DNA from: Sperchopsis tessellata
Taxonomy: Eukaryota; Arthropoda; Insecta; Coleoptera; Hydrophilidae
Reading direction: 5' to 3'
DNA length: 30,866 nucleotides
Assembly: GCA_033557685.1 (NCBI GenBank)
Contig: JAWQRN010000352.1
Span: 1-30,866, forward strand
A program made the position numbers and the translations under genes. This document shows, one piece after another, positions 9,887 through 19,929 of the stretch (the stretch's first letter is position 1; every line of letters starts with the position of its first letter). The notes under the pieces are model-generated. The model made no database searches and was not told where the DNA came from. It saw only the letters and a list, made by a program, of their open reading frames with translations.

Positions 9887-11934
9887 TTTGTGATGTGTGA
9901 TAATAATGTAAAAAACATTGAAAAGTTATCAGTTATTATTAGGCTTTGTATTTACCCTTTGGCATAGAAGCACAAAATGAAAACACTGAGTTAACGAGTC
10001 CTTCTGTTTACAAAACTTATTAACACCCGACAGCTCAAGCTGTGTTATCTACAACAACACAAAAAAGAGTCTTAAGTTACAAAAATGAATTTACTTTTGA
10101 AAATTTCACATAAAAGAGTGATCTAATGCTTGCATCAAAACTTGTTTCTAATGATATCAACAATAAACAAAAATTTAAAACTTTTTTTAAAATTTTGCTT
10201 TTACCCTTTATCAATTGGATTTATTTGAGATAGGTAAACATTGGACATGGACGGCGCCAGAAGAAGGACAAGGATGTATTTGCACTGTAGTACGAAATCT
10301 TCATTCAGCGCTCATTTAACATACGTTCAATAACATATACATTTTTTATAATACTCTGTTCGTATGAACTTCTATACATGACTCGGATCCTGCGGGACGA
10401 GTTTTTTAAGCTGTAAGTTTCTCTACGTAGGTAATATATGACTTAGCCAGTACAGTATATTGCTGTTTGTCAGAAGAGAGTTATTTTGTACCAAGACCAT
10501 AGAATATGTGCGTGGTATTTCATTCGTTGGTAAAAATAAATGTCACGATATAAAATGCATATATATAACACAACAACAACAACAGGCAGGAATGGGGCAA
10601 ATTCAGTAAAAGGGAATCGAAATAAATGAACATTTTTAACCTCTGCACCTTCATTGGTAGCAGAGGAATCGATTATATATGTAAGTAAGGAAATAAAATA
10701 ATAAACAATTATATTTAAAACCATTTAGACCTGTAACCACTATTGTTGTATAATTTTTAGTAGTAGTAACAGAAGATCGATTTTTTTTCTGAAAAGTTTC
10801 TTGGAAATATTAGTTTTTTTCTGACTGCAGTAGTATAACTCCAAGATTGAAAGATAGCAGTTATATCTACTCAATATCATATGTGATGAATCAATATGCT
10901 CCTACTCCTCAAATCAATTAGACTCCCTCTCATCGATTCTTCTTTTCAATTTCAACCTTATCTCTCCTCTTGAAGCTTTAAATCATTGGAAACCTATGTT
11001 TCCTGTTGTACTTTCCCGCAATACAAGATGCATTTAGTTTGTTGACAATTTAGGTATAAGAACAATATGGGCATAGAAATTATTTATGTATAATCTATAT
11101 CAGTTATAAAAGTATATTTAATAAGTCGAAACAATTTGTTCAGATTTCCCCAGCTCATGAAGATCATATGTTAGTTCAATTTTGGATCCAAAGTATAAGA
11201 TGAAACCTAAAATATAACCAGTTAGGCAGACTAAAATAAGGTAGATAAATTTATATCGATCTCGTATTTAATTTTTTGCATAAATTGGTCTTCCAATCTC
11301 CATTTTTTTTCTTTTATGAAGTAGGAAAGTATTGTAATTGAAATATCCGTTTTGAACTCGCCTGCAACTAAAGTTGTTTTTGAAATGATATCTCCCTGTC
11401 TGTAGACACTCCAGGGCCTAAATGTTTTACCTATGAAGATTTTTTTCGGGCACCAATTGTTTTGTCTAAAATTAAAATTGTTTTAAATGTTAATTTAGAC
11501 CGAAACAAAAACTTTATGCAATATTAAAACATACATCCAAAAATTTACAAAAAACAGTGATAAAATGGTTAAGTTATTAATGTTTAAACTGTTATTTGTA
11601 TGTGATGGGGTGGGAAGGAAGGGAAAATATATTTGGAAATTATTATGTTAGATACTAGATTTATTGTAATTGGCAATTGTTCTATCAACTTAACAAAATT
11701 GCTATCACCTAATTCTCTACTATATTAACACTGTTCTGCAGAAAATTCGTAAAATATTAGTTCCAAGTTTGGCATACAATTTTGAGAAAATTTACTGTTC
11801 TCTTTGTTGGTATCGTTTTAAATTTTAGAATTATCGCCGTCTATGTTTTCTATATCTCTCACATAGTCATCTGCACTTGAATAATGTTCATGGCTTTCTT
11901 TACTGTTTTAAGCTTGATAATTGCGGCTGGACTC
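9887..11934. other. Gene-free A+T-rich stretch
   Basis: No coding frame with recognisable motifs. Small items only: a short palindrome ACAGCTCAAGCTGT near 10030 and a run of CAA triplets near 10570. Confidence 0.55.
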
Positions 11935-12112
11935 CTAACATTATTCTGTTGCGGAGCAAAGTATCCGAAGTTGGAAAGGGAAAGGTAAAAGAGCCCTATT
12001 CCATTTGAAACAGTGCGGAAAAAACTCCAGGTGTGGTAGCTTAACTCTGGTGCTGATGATTGGTCATAGCAGCACAAATGCTAAAATAAAACCGTTGCAT
12101 AAATAAAAAATA
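11935..12112 (+). mobile_element. SINE 3' part (same family as the copy at 12592)
   Basis: TGATTGGTCATAGCAGCA at 12057-12074, followed by an A-rich stretch with CCGTTGCA, matches TGATTGGCCATAGCGGCG followed by CCGTTCAACAAAA in the copy at 12592-12866. The preceding 80 bases (AGCCCTATTCCATTTGA and so on) also align with that copy. The tRNA-like head is not visible, so this copy is 5'-truncated or decayed. Its left limit is uncertain. Confidence 0.6.
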
Positions 12113-12591
12113 TTAAAAATTTTCTGATGGTTAATCTATTTATTTTATAAAAAATATTTTTTCACAGTTAAAAAGCCTATATTATATTAATAAAGGTGAA
12201 AAACCTAATATGTATAGACCACAATGATACTAACCAACATGCTCACTAAATAGTAGTGCTCCTTATACTAAAACATATGCTGCTACCCTAATGGATAATG
12301 TTTTCCGGATCATCCTTTCTAAAGTTAGTATAATATAGAAATATAATACTTTTAAATAAATTATGTACATGCACTTCTAGTTGGGAAAGGATATTTTTTT
12401 ATAGTGCATATATTAAAACTTGCAAAATTTGATATAACATTTATTAATCTGAAAGCTTGTTCTAAATTGAGTAATTCTTATTTAATTTAGGATAAATAAA
12501 TTATAAAGAAAGAAAGAATTTTATTCAACATATTGGCATGACAAGTGACAATAAAATATAAATCTACATTACAACGAATACAAAATGTGTA
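12113..12591. other. A+T-rich spacer
   Basis: Nothing recognised between the two SINE copies. Confidence 0.55.
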
Positions 12592-12866
12592 ACCCGTCTC
12601 TTTAGCTCAGTGGCTATGTACTAGGCTACTAAGAGTGGGGTCTCGGGCTCGAGACTCAGAGGCAGCCGGCTTTTTGTGATTAGGGAAAAGTGTTTGTGTT
12701 ACACATCTTCCGGGAGAAACGTAAAACTGTGGGTTCCATGTGTTGTAGTTAAATGAAGACCACGACACGTTAAAAAACCCATTCCAGTCGGATGCGACAA
12801 AATTGGGGAGCCTAATCCTTGGCATCGGTGATTGGCCATAGCGGCGGAAATAAGCCGTTCAACAAA
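12592..12866 (+). mobile_element. tRNA-derived SINE, near complete
   Basis: TTAGCTCAGTGG at 12602-12613 is a perfect A box and GGCTCGAGACTC at about 12646-12657 is a B-box-like sequence. A G+C-richer body of about 170 bp follows and ends in TGATTGGCCATAGCGGCG and an A-rich tail. The 3' part is shared with the fragment at 11935-12112, which supports a repeat family. The moderate G+C content stands out from the A+T-rich surroundings. Confidence 0.75.
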
Positions 12867-13019
12867 AATAACTCTTCCACAGAATACATCTTCTATCAAA
12901 GACAAATCATGAGCTATATCTATATCATTTATTATTCTGGTGTGGTTATCTAATAAACAAAAGTAGCATTCCCTGCAAGCAAATGACAGAAAACTTACTT
13001 CAAATGAAAAATAAATTAG

Positions 13020-13898
13020 AAGCCCTATTCACAATTTGTACAAAGCGTTTGGTATGATCGACCACCACGTTCTATTGCAGAAACTGTGGAATTATGAAAT
13101 TCGGGGATGTTCTTGTAACTTATTGGTTTCTGAACAACCGATAACAAACAGTAAAATAGGACAGCAAAATATCAAGCTGGAGATCAACAACGATGAGTAT
13201 ATCACAAGGGTCGGGCTTTTGTTGTCTACATAAACGACCTAGCAGATAACAAGATAGTCGATAACCCTTGTTTGTTTGTAGATGACACATCTTTCATCAA
13301 AACCCATTGAGAAAAGTGGTTCATTATTAACAAGCTAAAATTAAATTCCAGAAAAACTGATTCTAGCAGTATACACAAGAAACAAAAGGAACACCTAAAA
13401 CAGTAAACTTTTTAAGTATGAAAATAACTGATTATTTGGGCTAGTATGTGTATGTAGAAAATGTATATAATAAATTATCAAAAGCTATTTACTGCCTGAA
13501 AATAGTTTAAAACAATGTTCACTTTGAAGTAGTGAAATACACCTACTTTGCTATCTTCTGTTATGTTATGTTCTAACAACAGAATAATGTGCGGATTAAA
13601 ATATAATCAGAGCTCTAGGGAACTGTTTAAGAAGCATGAAATACTAACCTTGTGCTCGACTTTTGTACTTGCCAGTGTTTTGTATGTAATATTACAAGCT
13701 ATACAAAAAGTTAGAGCATATACACCTTTAACACACGAAATAAGTAAAATTCAACTTGTACCGCAGGGAATCAATCTATATGGCAAATTACCTGGGAATA
13801 AAATTATATAAAGTACTGCCTGAGCTGTGAAAGTGGAGAAGGAGACTAGAAAATTCAAACGAAAAGTAAAAGATCTGATCAATGGGGCCTACTGTTAG
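13020..13898 (+). mobile_element. CR1/Jockey-type non-LTR retrotransposon, 5'-truncated
   Basis: The reading begins in RT motif A (YKAFGMIDHHVLLQKLWNYEIRG, where the expected KAFD has Gly for Asp). After a frameshift it gives VVYINDLADNKIVDNPCLFVDDTSF, with the FVDD box at 13275-13286. Then come KLKLNSRKT, YNKLSKAIYCLK, NQSSRELFKKHEILTL and the C-terminal VEKETRKFKRKVKDLI, ending in a TAG at 13896-13898. The RT-to-tail order is continuous, with several shifts and stops. About 25 bp downstream a second element of similar type starts on the opposite strand. Inactive. Confidence 0.8.
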
Positions 13899-13924
13899 TT
13901 GCATTTATTAATAAATCAAAAAAC

Positions 13925-15600
13925 AATGAGTGTCAGTTCTTTTGACAGTCTCTGAATGTCTTTAAGATCTTGTACAGTATGTAAATACTTGGCAAAATAA
14001 GTATCTTCTGAACAAGTGGTCGACAGTGTGTCATAGATGGATGCCCCTTAATTTCACACAGCTTGCTTCTGAACAGAGAACAAGCCTCTTGCATAAGGCT
14101 AATGTCCCCACCATGCAGTTATCTCTTATGTAAAGTGGAATAGCACAAGGCCTCATAAGTTACTCTAGCTGCATCACTATCAATAATTTTTGATATTCAT
14201 TGACTAGCATACACTGTTGAAGATGGCTATATGTATGACGTCTGCTAGAACTAAAAATTGTTTCCATGGTTTTATCTTGGTTAAGAGCAAGCTTATTTAC
14301 GGGTAACCCTGTAGTCGATAAGCAAGGTCATTTTTTCAGCTCAAAGGACAGAATGACACTGATGAGTTGGCAGATTGTTCACAAATACTATGAAAGCAGA
14401 GACCCCAGCATCAATCCATATAGGACACCTCAAGTTATCTTCTTCAAACCACCGTTTCTCCCGTCAACATACACAAGCTATTGTCCATATTTTAAATATG
14501 AATACATAGACTTCAGAGGAATATCCCGGAAGCCATAGTACTAGACTTTGTTTAAAGGGGTTTGGTATGACATTGCTCAAGTTGCACAAAAGACGGCATT
14601 GTAGTTCTTATGATGTTCGAAACTGTGGGACACATATTCTACCAACAACATTATAGCATCAGATGTACGTTTCCTTGTTTAGAACCCAAACCGATGATTT
14701 GACAAATATTTATGTTTTTGGGGAAAATTCATATTTCTGTCAAAAAGCAGTGATTCAATTACTTTGGAAAATATCAGCAAGACTGATATAGACCTGTAAG
14801 TAATTTTGTATTACCCTTGTTTTGAATCGGCATAACTCTGGCCATTTTCATCTAGTCTAGAAAAAAAGCATGTGTTGATAATGTCAGCAAGTGGGCATGA
14901 CATTCATCAATGTAAAAAATTCAATTTGTATTATATTTGTATAATAAGAAAATCAACTCCTGGAGATTGGACTAGTTATTAAGCTCATGATATGTTTGCA
15001 TATCCTCTGCAGGTATTGTTTTTTCTTTGTTTTGATCTTCTGGTTTGATGATTGTTTGTTCCCAGTCTGGTTTATAAAATGGTTGTTTTGTGTGTTCTTA
15101 TGGCTTTCTGTACACATATAATAATAATTATTTTTGTATCACAAGAAGATGTTCCCAATGTCTACAGACCCAGTTTGCATGTAGACGTATATAAATTGAA
15201 CAGTTGAGAGGTTTCAACTTACATAGAAAAGGAAATTTCACTATAGAGTAAACTCCCAATTTTGTATCTGAATACTGTTGTAGATTAAACTTTTATTATG
15301 CCCTGAGAATTCTCTGACCATGTTTCATTTCTTGGTTCTTGATTGTCCACAGATTTAAAGCAGAAAATGGACCCTCATGGTCTGATATACCAGTGGCCAC
15401 AATGCAAGATCTATACTCAGTTGCACTGCAAATTGGCTTCAAATGGCTACTTCAGGCATTGTTTGGTACAAGAAGATTGACTTCAGGTTAGATCTATCCA
15501 GAAAATCTATATTAAAATCGCAGAATAAAAACAATGTTTGTACCTACATAGTGTTAAACTTTAGTTAAACATTGCCTTCAGAGAAAATAGGAAAACTTTC
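13925..15600 (-). mobile_element. CR1/Jockey-type non-LTR retrotransposon with endonuclease and RT, decayed
   Basis: On the minus strand, starting near 15540: FNIDFLDRSNLKSIFLYQ (the GDFN region of an AP-type endonuclease), then SCIVATGISDHEGPFSALNL (SDH motif, about 15400), a linker, then RT pieces: YRSISVLLIFSKVIESLLFDR (around 14790-14730), HRFGF followed by TSDAIMLLVEYVSHSFE (around 14690-14620), YYGFR, and a corrupted QGSVLG box. Then LALNQDKTMETIF, and the tail HCRPLVQKILILPSIYIL near 13970. Order and spacing fit one element. Stops and frameshifts occur throughout. The last part of the tail and the 3' end are missing where it meets the + strand element, so it was cut by rearrangement and not only by 5' truncation. 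Confidence 0.75.
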
Positions 15601-15888
15601 TGATTTATCAATATTGCTATCTAGCAAGTCACAAGTCAACTCATAGTGCCACTTCGTCGACAGATGAGAATGTGATCCGACGCCTTAGAGACCCTATATA
15701 TTTTGATTAGTTCCTTAAGTAAGGTTGTATGCAGATGTAGATGAATAAAAATGTAAGTTATAGTTGATGCCATTGTTGCATACGACTCTTAACATGGTTA
15801 GACTGTTTCTTAAAAAGTACTAAATATTTCTTGCAAGTACTAGCGTGAGCGGTTATTTGCCGTGACCTATAATATATATATATAAAGT

Positions 15889-15953
15889 GGGCCCACTGGT
15901 CAGTTATTGTCAAGGGCCCATTGGTTGGTTATTATCAGGGGCCCACTCAGTCC
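15889..15953. repeat. 25-bp tandem repeat with GGGCCC cores
   Basis: GGGCCC starts at 15889, 15914 and 15939, an exact 25-base period. Units 1 and 2 (GGGCCCACTGGTCAGTTATTG and GGGCCCATTGGTTGGTTATTA at their starts) match at most positions, and the third is partial. It follows an AT dinucleotide run. No function can be inferred. Confidence 0.85.
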
Positions 15954-16561
15954 TAGATATTCCACTGCATACATGACCAACATCCCTAATCTTGGAGTTA
16001 ATCCTTACAAAACAGTAAGACAACATGAGCTAACTTACTAGTTTCTTTCTTTCAAAATTATGACATACATTTTTTGAATAGAATTTTTTATTTTCTTCTA
16101 CGCATAGTACTGTTAGAGATTTTTCTAATGAATCTACATTTGTTAAATTTTATTCTAATCTAACTAGTTCCCATTTGGGAATGTGAAATGAACAGAATTC
16201 GTAATTTACTCCACTAATTTATTTAATGAAATAAGTGAAAATACTTTAAAATAGATGGTAGTTGCCGGTTACCATGTGACAATACCTTGAGACGTAAAAC
16301 CTTGCTGAACCTTACATCTATTATGAAATATTTTTGATATACTGATAATACCAAACCTTAGTTTAAATTTTAGTCCTTGGATGTAGGGATGCAAATTTTA
16401 TTATTAGTATGGTTCAAAAAATCAGTTTATATAAAAATATATGTGGCAATATTTTTAACTGACTTGGTTGAATTTTTAAATTATGTAAAAATGTTACAAT
16501 TGTTTTTGTAGTGTGTAAAAAATACAAAAACTTAAATATACCTGCTTGTTTTATAATATCG
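15954..16561. other. A+T-rich spacer
   Basis: No gene, repeat or motif that I can support. Confidence 0.55.
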
Positions 16562-16779
16562 TAACCCGGTGAGAAAAGTGACACAACTCAGAAAATGCCC
16601 ATTTTGAGGTAACGTCAGAAATAAAGAGCTAATTTACAGATCCATAATATTATTCTATAGAGTATTATAGAATTTACTAACAAAGAAACTTATACTATTT
16701 CAATATAAGTTTTATAGGTTTATTTGTTATTTCTCAAATACTGAATTTCTTAGTTATGTCACTGTTCTTGCCGGAGTGT
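16562..16779. mobile_element. Near-palindromic MITE-like element
   Basis: The left end CCGGTGAGAAAAGTGACACA (from 16566) and the reverse complement of the right end, CCGGCAAGAACAGTGACATA (to about 16774), match at 16 of 20 positions. Similarity continues inward through ACTCAGAAA against ACTAAGAAA, then ATTTTGAGGTAAC against TATTTGAGAAATAAC, so the arms span most of the 218 bp. TA dinucleotides flank or border both ends. There is no coding capacity. A short fold-back MITE of a cut-and-paste transposon is the likely identity. Confidence 0.72.
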
Positions 16780-17692
16780 AATATATCCTCTTAAGGGTTG
16801 TGAAAATTGAAATATGATTATTACATACATACACATTAGACTTCGTATATATTATCATTATTAGATAATTAATATTCATTGATTATTACGTCCTAGTTCG
16901 AAACAAGGGAATACAGTATGTTCTACCATTCTACTATATTTTCATTTTTTATTTATGTGGTACACCATGTATAAAATGGCATCATTCAGTAATGTATAAA
17001 ACATAAACCAATAAATATTTTAATGTTAAATTGTGTAAGAATTTTATTTTTAAGTTTTACACACACATAACCATATTAAATTTAGTTTTCCATAAACACT
17101 GTCCCACTGTAAATACATGTCTATTTAGCTCTGAGAAAGATGTCCAAAAAATAATTGCATAGTATATAAACTATAGCCCATGGGACATAAGGATGTTTGT
17201 GGCCCAAGAACCAAATCAGGTTTTTATGTAAAATAAATAACCGTATTCCAACTAATATTTTTTGGGTCAAAATGACGTACGTAGGACATACATAATTAAT
17301 TTTGAATTGTAATGGACATTCATTTTGAACAATATATTTTATTTACTCTCGTATCACCTTCGATGTAGTCTCATCGTAAAGAGCGTAATAAAATAGTAAC
17401 TTCTTCAGAAAAAAATTACAAAAATATTAACTGTAGAATTTATGCAGTTTAAAAAATATGCAAAATACACAATTTTTTTTACGTTAAAAAAAATTAAATA
17501 AAAGGTTGCCAGTTCATAGGTTTAGGTAACAAATGTTTTTAGGTGCAGTAATATTTTCCATTCCTATTGCATCTTGTGAGCAGTACATGCATTCTAGTCT
17601 AGTCTAACAGTTGTAAGTAGACAGTTATGCACAAATCATAAAACAGAGAATTCAATATTTTGTGGACGATCTTTTTAATTTAAAAAATAAAT
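16780..17692. other. A+T-rich spacer left of the Penelope-like element
   Basis: No supported gene. Short poly(A) and poly(T) runs only. Confidence 0.55.
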
Positions 17693-17855
17693 ATATTGTC
17701 GTTCCATAAAGTTTTTAATCAGTCATACCGTGATCGATTTCGACCACACTAGGTCATTCTCAAGCTTAAACACAGTACATTAATTAACGACTTACAAGAC
17801 AATTGTGACTTAGTGAAGGCAACAACGCAAACTAACCAGTGCCACCAGACCTAGC
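17693..17855 (-). repeat. Left inverted arm (pseudo-LTR) with degenerate hammerhead-like motif
   Basis: Shares ATTGTCGTTCC, CATACCG, TTTCGACCA, AATTAACGACTTACAAGACAATT and GGCAACAAC with the reverse complement of 19350-19541. Read on the minus strand, GACC-TAGTGT-GGTC (17755-17742) forms a 4-bp stem followed directly by GAAA (17741-17738). This resembles stem II and the GAAA of hammerhead ribozymes known from Penelope-like elements. The CUGANGA box before it is degenerate (CTTGAGAAT), so cleavage activity is doubtful. Confidence 0.75.
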
Positions 17856-19349
17856 AACTGCAGGACTAGGAATTTGTATGTTGGAGATAATTTTAAATAT
17901 GGGATTGGAGTTGAAATTGTAGGATTCATTATGGTTAATAATAAGACTGGATCGACTGCTGAGATATATCTCAAGGCATGTGGCAATATCCAATTTCTTA
18001 CCCTTGGGATATCTATGAAAGATGATAGCGTTATAAGGATTGGGTTCATAACTGCAGGGCACAACATGACTGGCAAAACTAGTTATTGATGGCGTATTTG
18101 ATGCAGCAAAGGTAATCCTTATATTGTACGGTAAAGGAGCGTCCAGTATGTCTAATATATTCACACTCGCAGAGCTGGAGATATACCCCACTGTTGCTTT
18201 TGAGGTCAAGCTGATTTTTGTTCAGCACTACCATGTTGTGTTCACCAGGGTGAAAGATTTTGATGTCTTAATGAATTGCTCTAAGTTTTTTTGCAATATT
18301 GTAAGAAACGAATCCATGAAAGGGGTTAGAAATGTAAGAGCTAGGAGAGGGCTGGAGAACGAGAACGAAAATGTTTTTCAGTTTACTATCGTGGCCTTGC
18401 GAACAATTGGTAAATGGAGTTTATGGTTCCTAGAGGGGTTAGAATGAAAAGGTATGCAATTGTCTGTATGGGTCTTTGTTCTGAAAATTTCAAACAAAAT
18501 TATTACTGTAGCCTTCAATTAAAGTTAAATCGAGGAAATTCAAGTGTTTATCCACCTCCGACTCAGAAGTGATGATCAAATTCGGATGAAGGGTATTGAT
18601 GGTACCAAGTACACCCTCCACAGTACTAACATTGCCAGTTACAATGCAAAAAATATTGTTTATAGACTTAAAGTCGATGCTACTCATACTGAAGAGGTCG
18701 ACTAAGGGACTGAGACTGCATCCCATAGACAACCCTTCTGTTCATAAAAATTACAGTTAAACAAGAAGAAATTCTGCTTTAATGTGACGTGCAAGCAGTA
18801 CATTATACAAGCAACCTCCTCGTCGGATGCATCACATCTAAACAGGAAGTCACCAAAGAGATTAAGGCATTCTGACACTAATATAGAAGTGAAAAGATTA
18901 CTTACATTAAAGGAGATCATCAGAAAACATCATTGACCTTAAAATTACTAGAAATGTTCCTGATACCGAAAGTGGAAGTGAAGCCAAGGATCTCCTTGTG
19001 TCTTCTATCTAGGAAAATAACAAGGGTATGAGCAAAAAAGCCTTTATAAGACACAACAGGTTTCATGAGGCAGTCCTCTTTATGAATTTTAGGAAAGCCA
19101 TAAGCACAAAAGGATTCATCGAGGTGGGGCAAGAAAGGTGTCCTTTTATAACAAGCTGTAAGAGTACGAAGAGAAGATATGTACTTGTTTACAGGATTAG
19201 ATGAGAGTAATTTGAAGTTGGTTTTCCTCAAGAATTCCTCCACCTTACATATATAGTCGTATTTGCTCCAGATGACTACGCAGGAACATTTATCTGCTCT
19301 GGTAACAAGCAGACCATGAGTCCTGATCTGTTCTCTCAAAATCGACACC
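17855..19349 (-). pseudogene. Penelope-like RT/GIY-YIG polyprotein relic
   Basis: Motifs read on the minus strand: LVTRADKCSCVVIWSKYDYI (RT1-like, near 19300), FCAYGFPKIHKEDCLMKPVVSY (19110-19050), MISFNVSNLFTSI (motif A, about 18920-18880), GCSLSPLVDLF (motif B, 18720-18690), IDFKSINNIFCIVTGN (motif C, 18685-18635) and LNFLDLTLIEGYSNNF (18540-18495). A decayed connector then ends in NPFHGFVSYNIAKKLRAI and DIKIFHPGEHNMVVLNK. The GIY-YIG part is GVYLQLCECEYIRHTGRSF and, after a frameshift, ITSFASHVVPC and IFHRYPKGKKLDIATCLEI. Motif A has Asn for the catalytic Asp and motif C has INN for YVDD, so the RT is dead. The protein starts at RT1, so the N-terminal third is absent. Confidence 0.88.
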
Positions 19350-19541
19350 GCATCAAGATTGGTAGGTCCAGTCGCACCAGTTTGTTTGTTGTTGCCTTAA
19401 CTAACTCACAAAGGTAGGAATGCAGTTATAATTAATTGTCTTGTAAGTCGCTAATTATTGTACTGTATTTTAGATTAAGAATGTATGGTCGAAACTGTTT
19501 GCGGTATGATGTAAATTTAAAACTGTGGAACGACAATATTT
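19350..19541 (+). repeat. Right inverted arm (pseudo-LTR) of the Penelope-like element
   Basis: Reverse complement of the left arm along about 160-190 bp with substitutions and small indels. GGTCGAAAC at 19487-19495 is the counterpart of the GGTCGAAA motif in the left arm, but the 5' strand of the hammerhead-like stem is deleted here. The inner edge runs into the start of the RT reading. Confidence 0.78.
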
Positions 19542-19929
19542 TTGAAATTATTAGGCACCAATGTATCATTGGTTATTTGCTATTCTGTGAAATGCGTTAT
19601 TATTATACGTATCTGCTGTTTGTTCATGAGATAATTAACTGAATTGCATATTTATTCGAAAAATTAAAATAATAATTAAATTTGACTGCAACTAATAAAA
19701 TGATTAATGATGAAAATCAAGAATTTCGAGAACGGTGGGAGATTGTTTATTTATTCTTAACAAGGGAAAGCCACAGTGTTTGGAATGTTTACAGACTATA
19801 GCTGTGTATAAAAAATACAACTTTTATGCCATAACCTTTCAATACATGAAATCTTCATGCAAAGGAGACATGAGAATAGTGTGAGTATAAAAGTTAAAAA
19901 ACAACGTAATTATCAAACTACTTTTTTTA
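19542..19929. other. A+T-rich spacer
   Basis: Nothing recognised. Confidence 0.5.

Larger units (their letters stand above)
17693..19541 (-). mobile_element. Penelope-like retroelement, 5'-truncated, between inverted arms
   Basis: A minus-strand RT, connector and GIY-YIG reading (17855-19390) lies between two arms that are reverse complements of each other (17693-17855 and 19350-19541). Penelope-like elements often carry flanking pseudo-LTRs in direct or inverted arrangement together with 5' truncations. Here the right-hand arm abuts the start of the RT domain, so the N-terminal part of the protein is missing. The target site duplication could not be determined. Coordinates of the outer ends are approximate, within about 15 bases. 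Confidence 0.85.

Noticed and set aside
10470..10724. Open minus-strand frame of 84 codons with hydrophobic stretches
   Set aside because: No family motif; its Val run comes from a CAA triplet repeat and it lacks splice or promoter context.
12592..12670. Possible functional tRNA gene
   Set aside because: A and B boxes are present, but the acceptor and T stems do not pair and a SINE body follows.
14266..14538. Open + strand frame of 90 codons
   Set aside because: Shadow of the minus-strand RT; the antisense shows YYGFR and LALNQDKTM motifs.
15353..15486. A 134-bp + strand exon candidate with AG and GT borders and an open frame, in phase with the 21361 segment
   Set aside because: The opposite strand reads SCIVATGISDHEGPFSALNL and FNIDFLDRSNLKSIFLYQ, endonuclease motifs contiguous with the minus-strand RT downstream. 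The retroelement explains the open frame better.
17874..18089. Open + strand frame of 71 codons
   Set aside because: It lies opposite the GIY-YIG part of the Penelope-like element and has no motif of its own.
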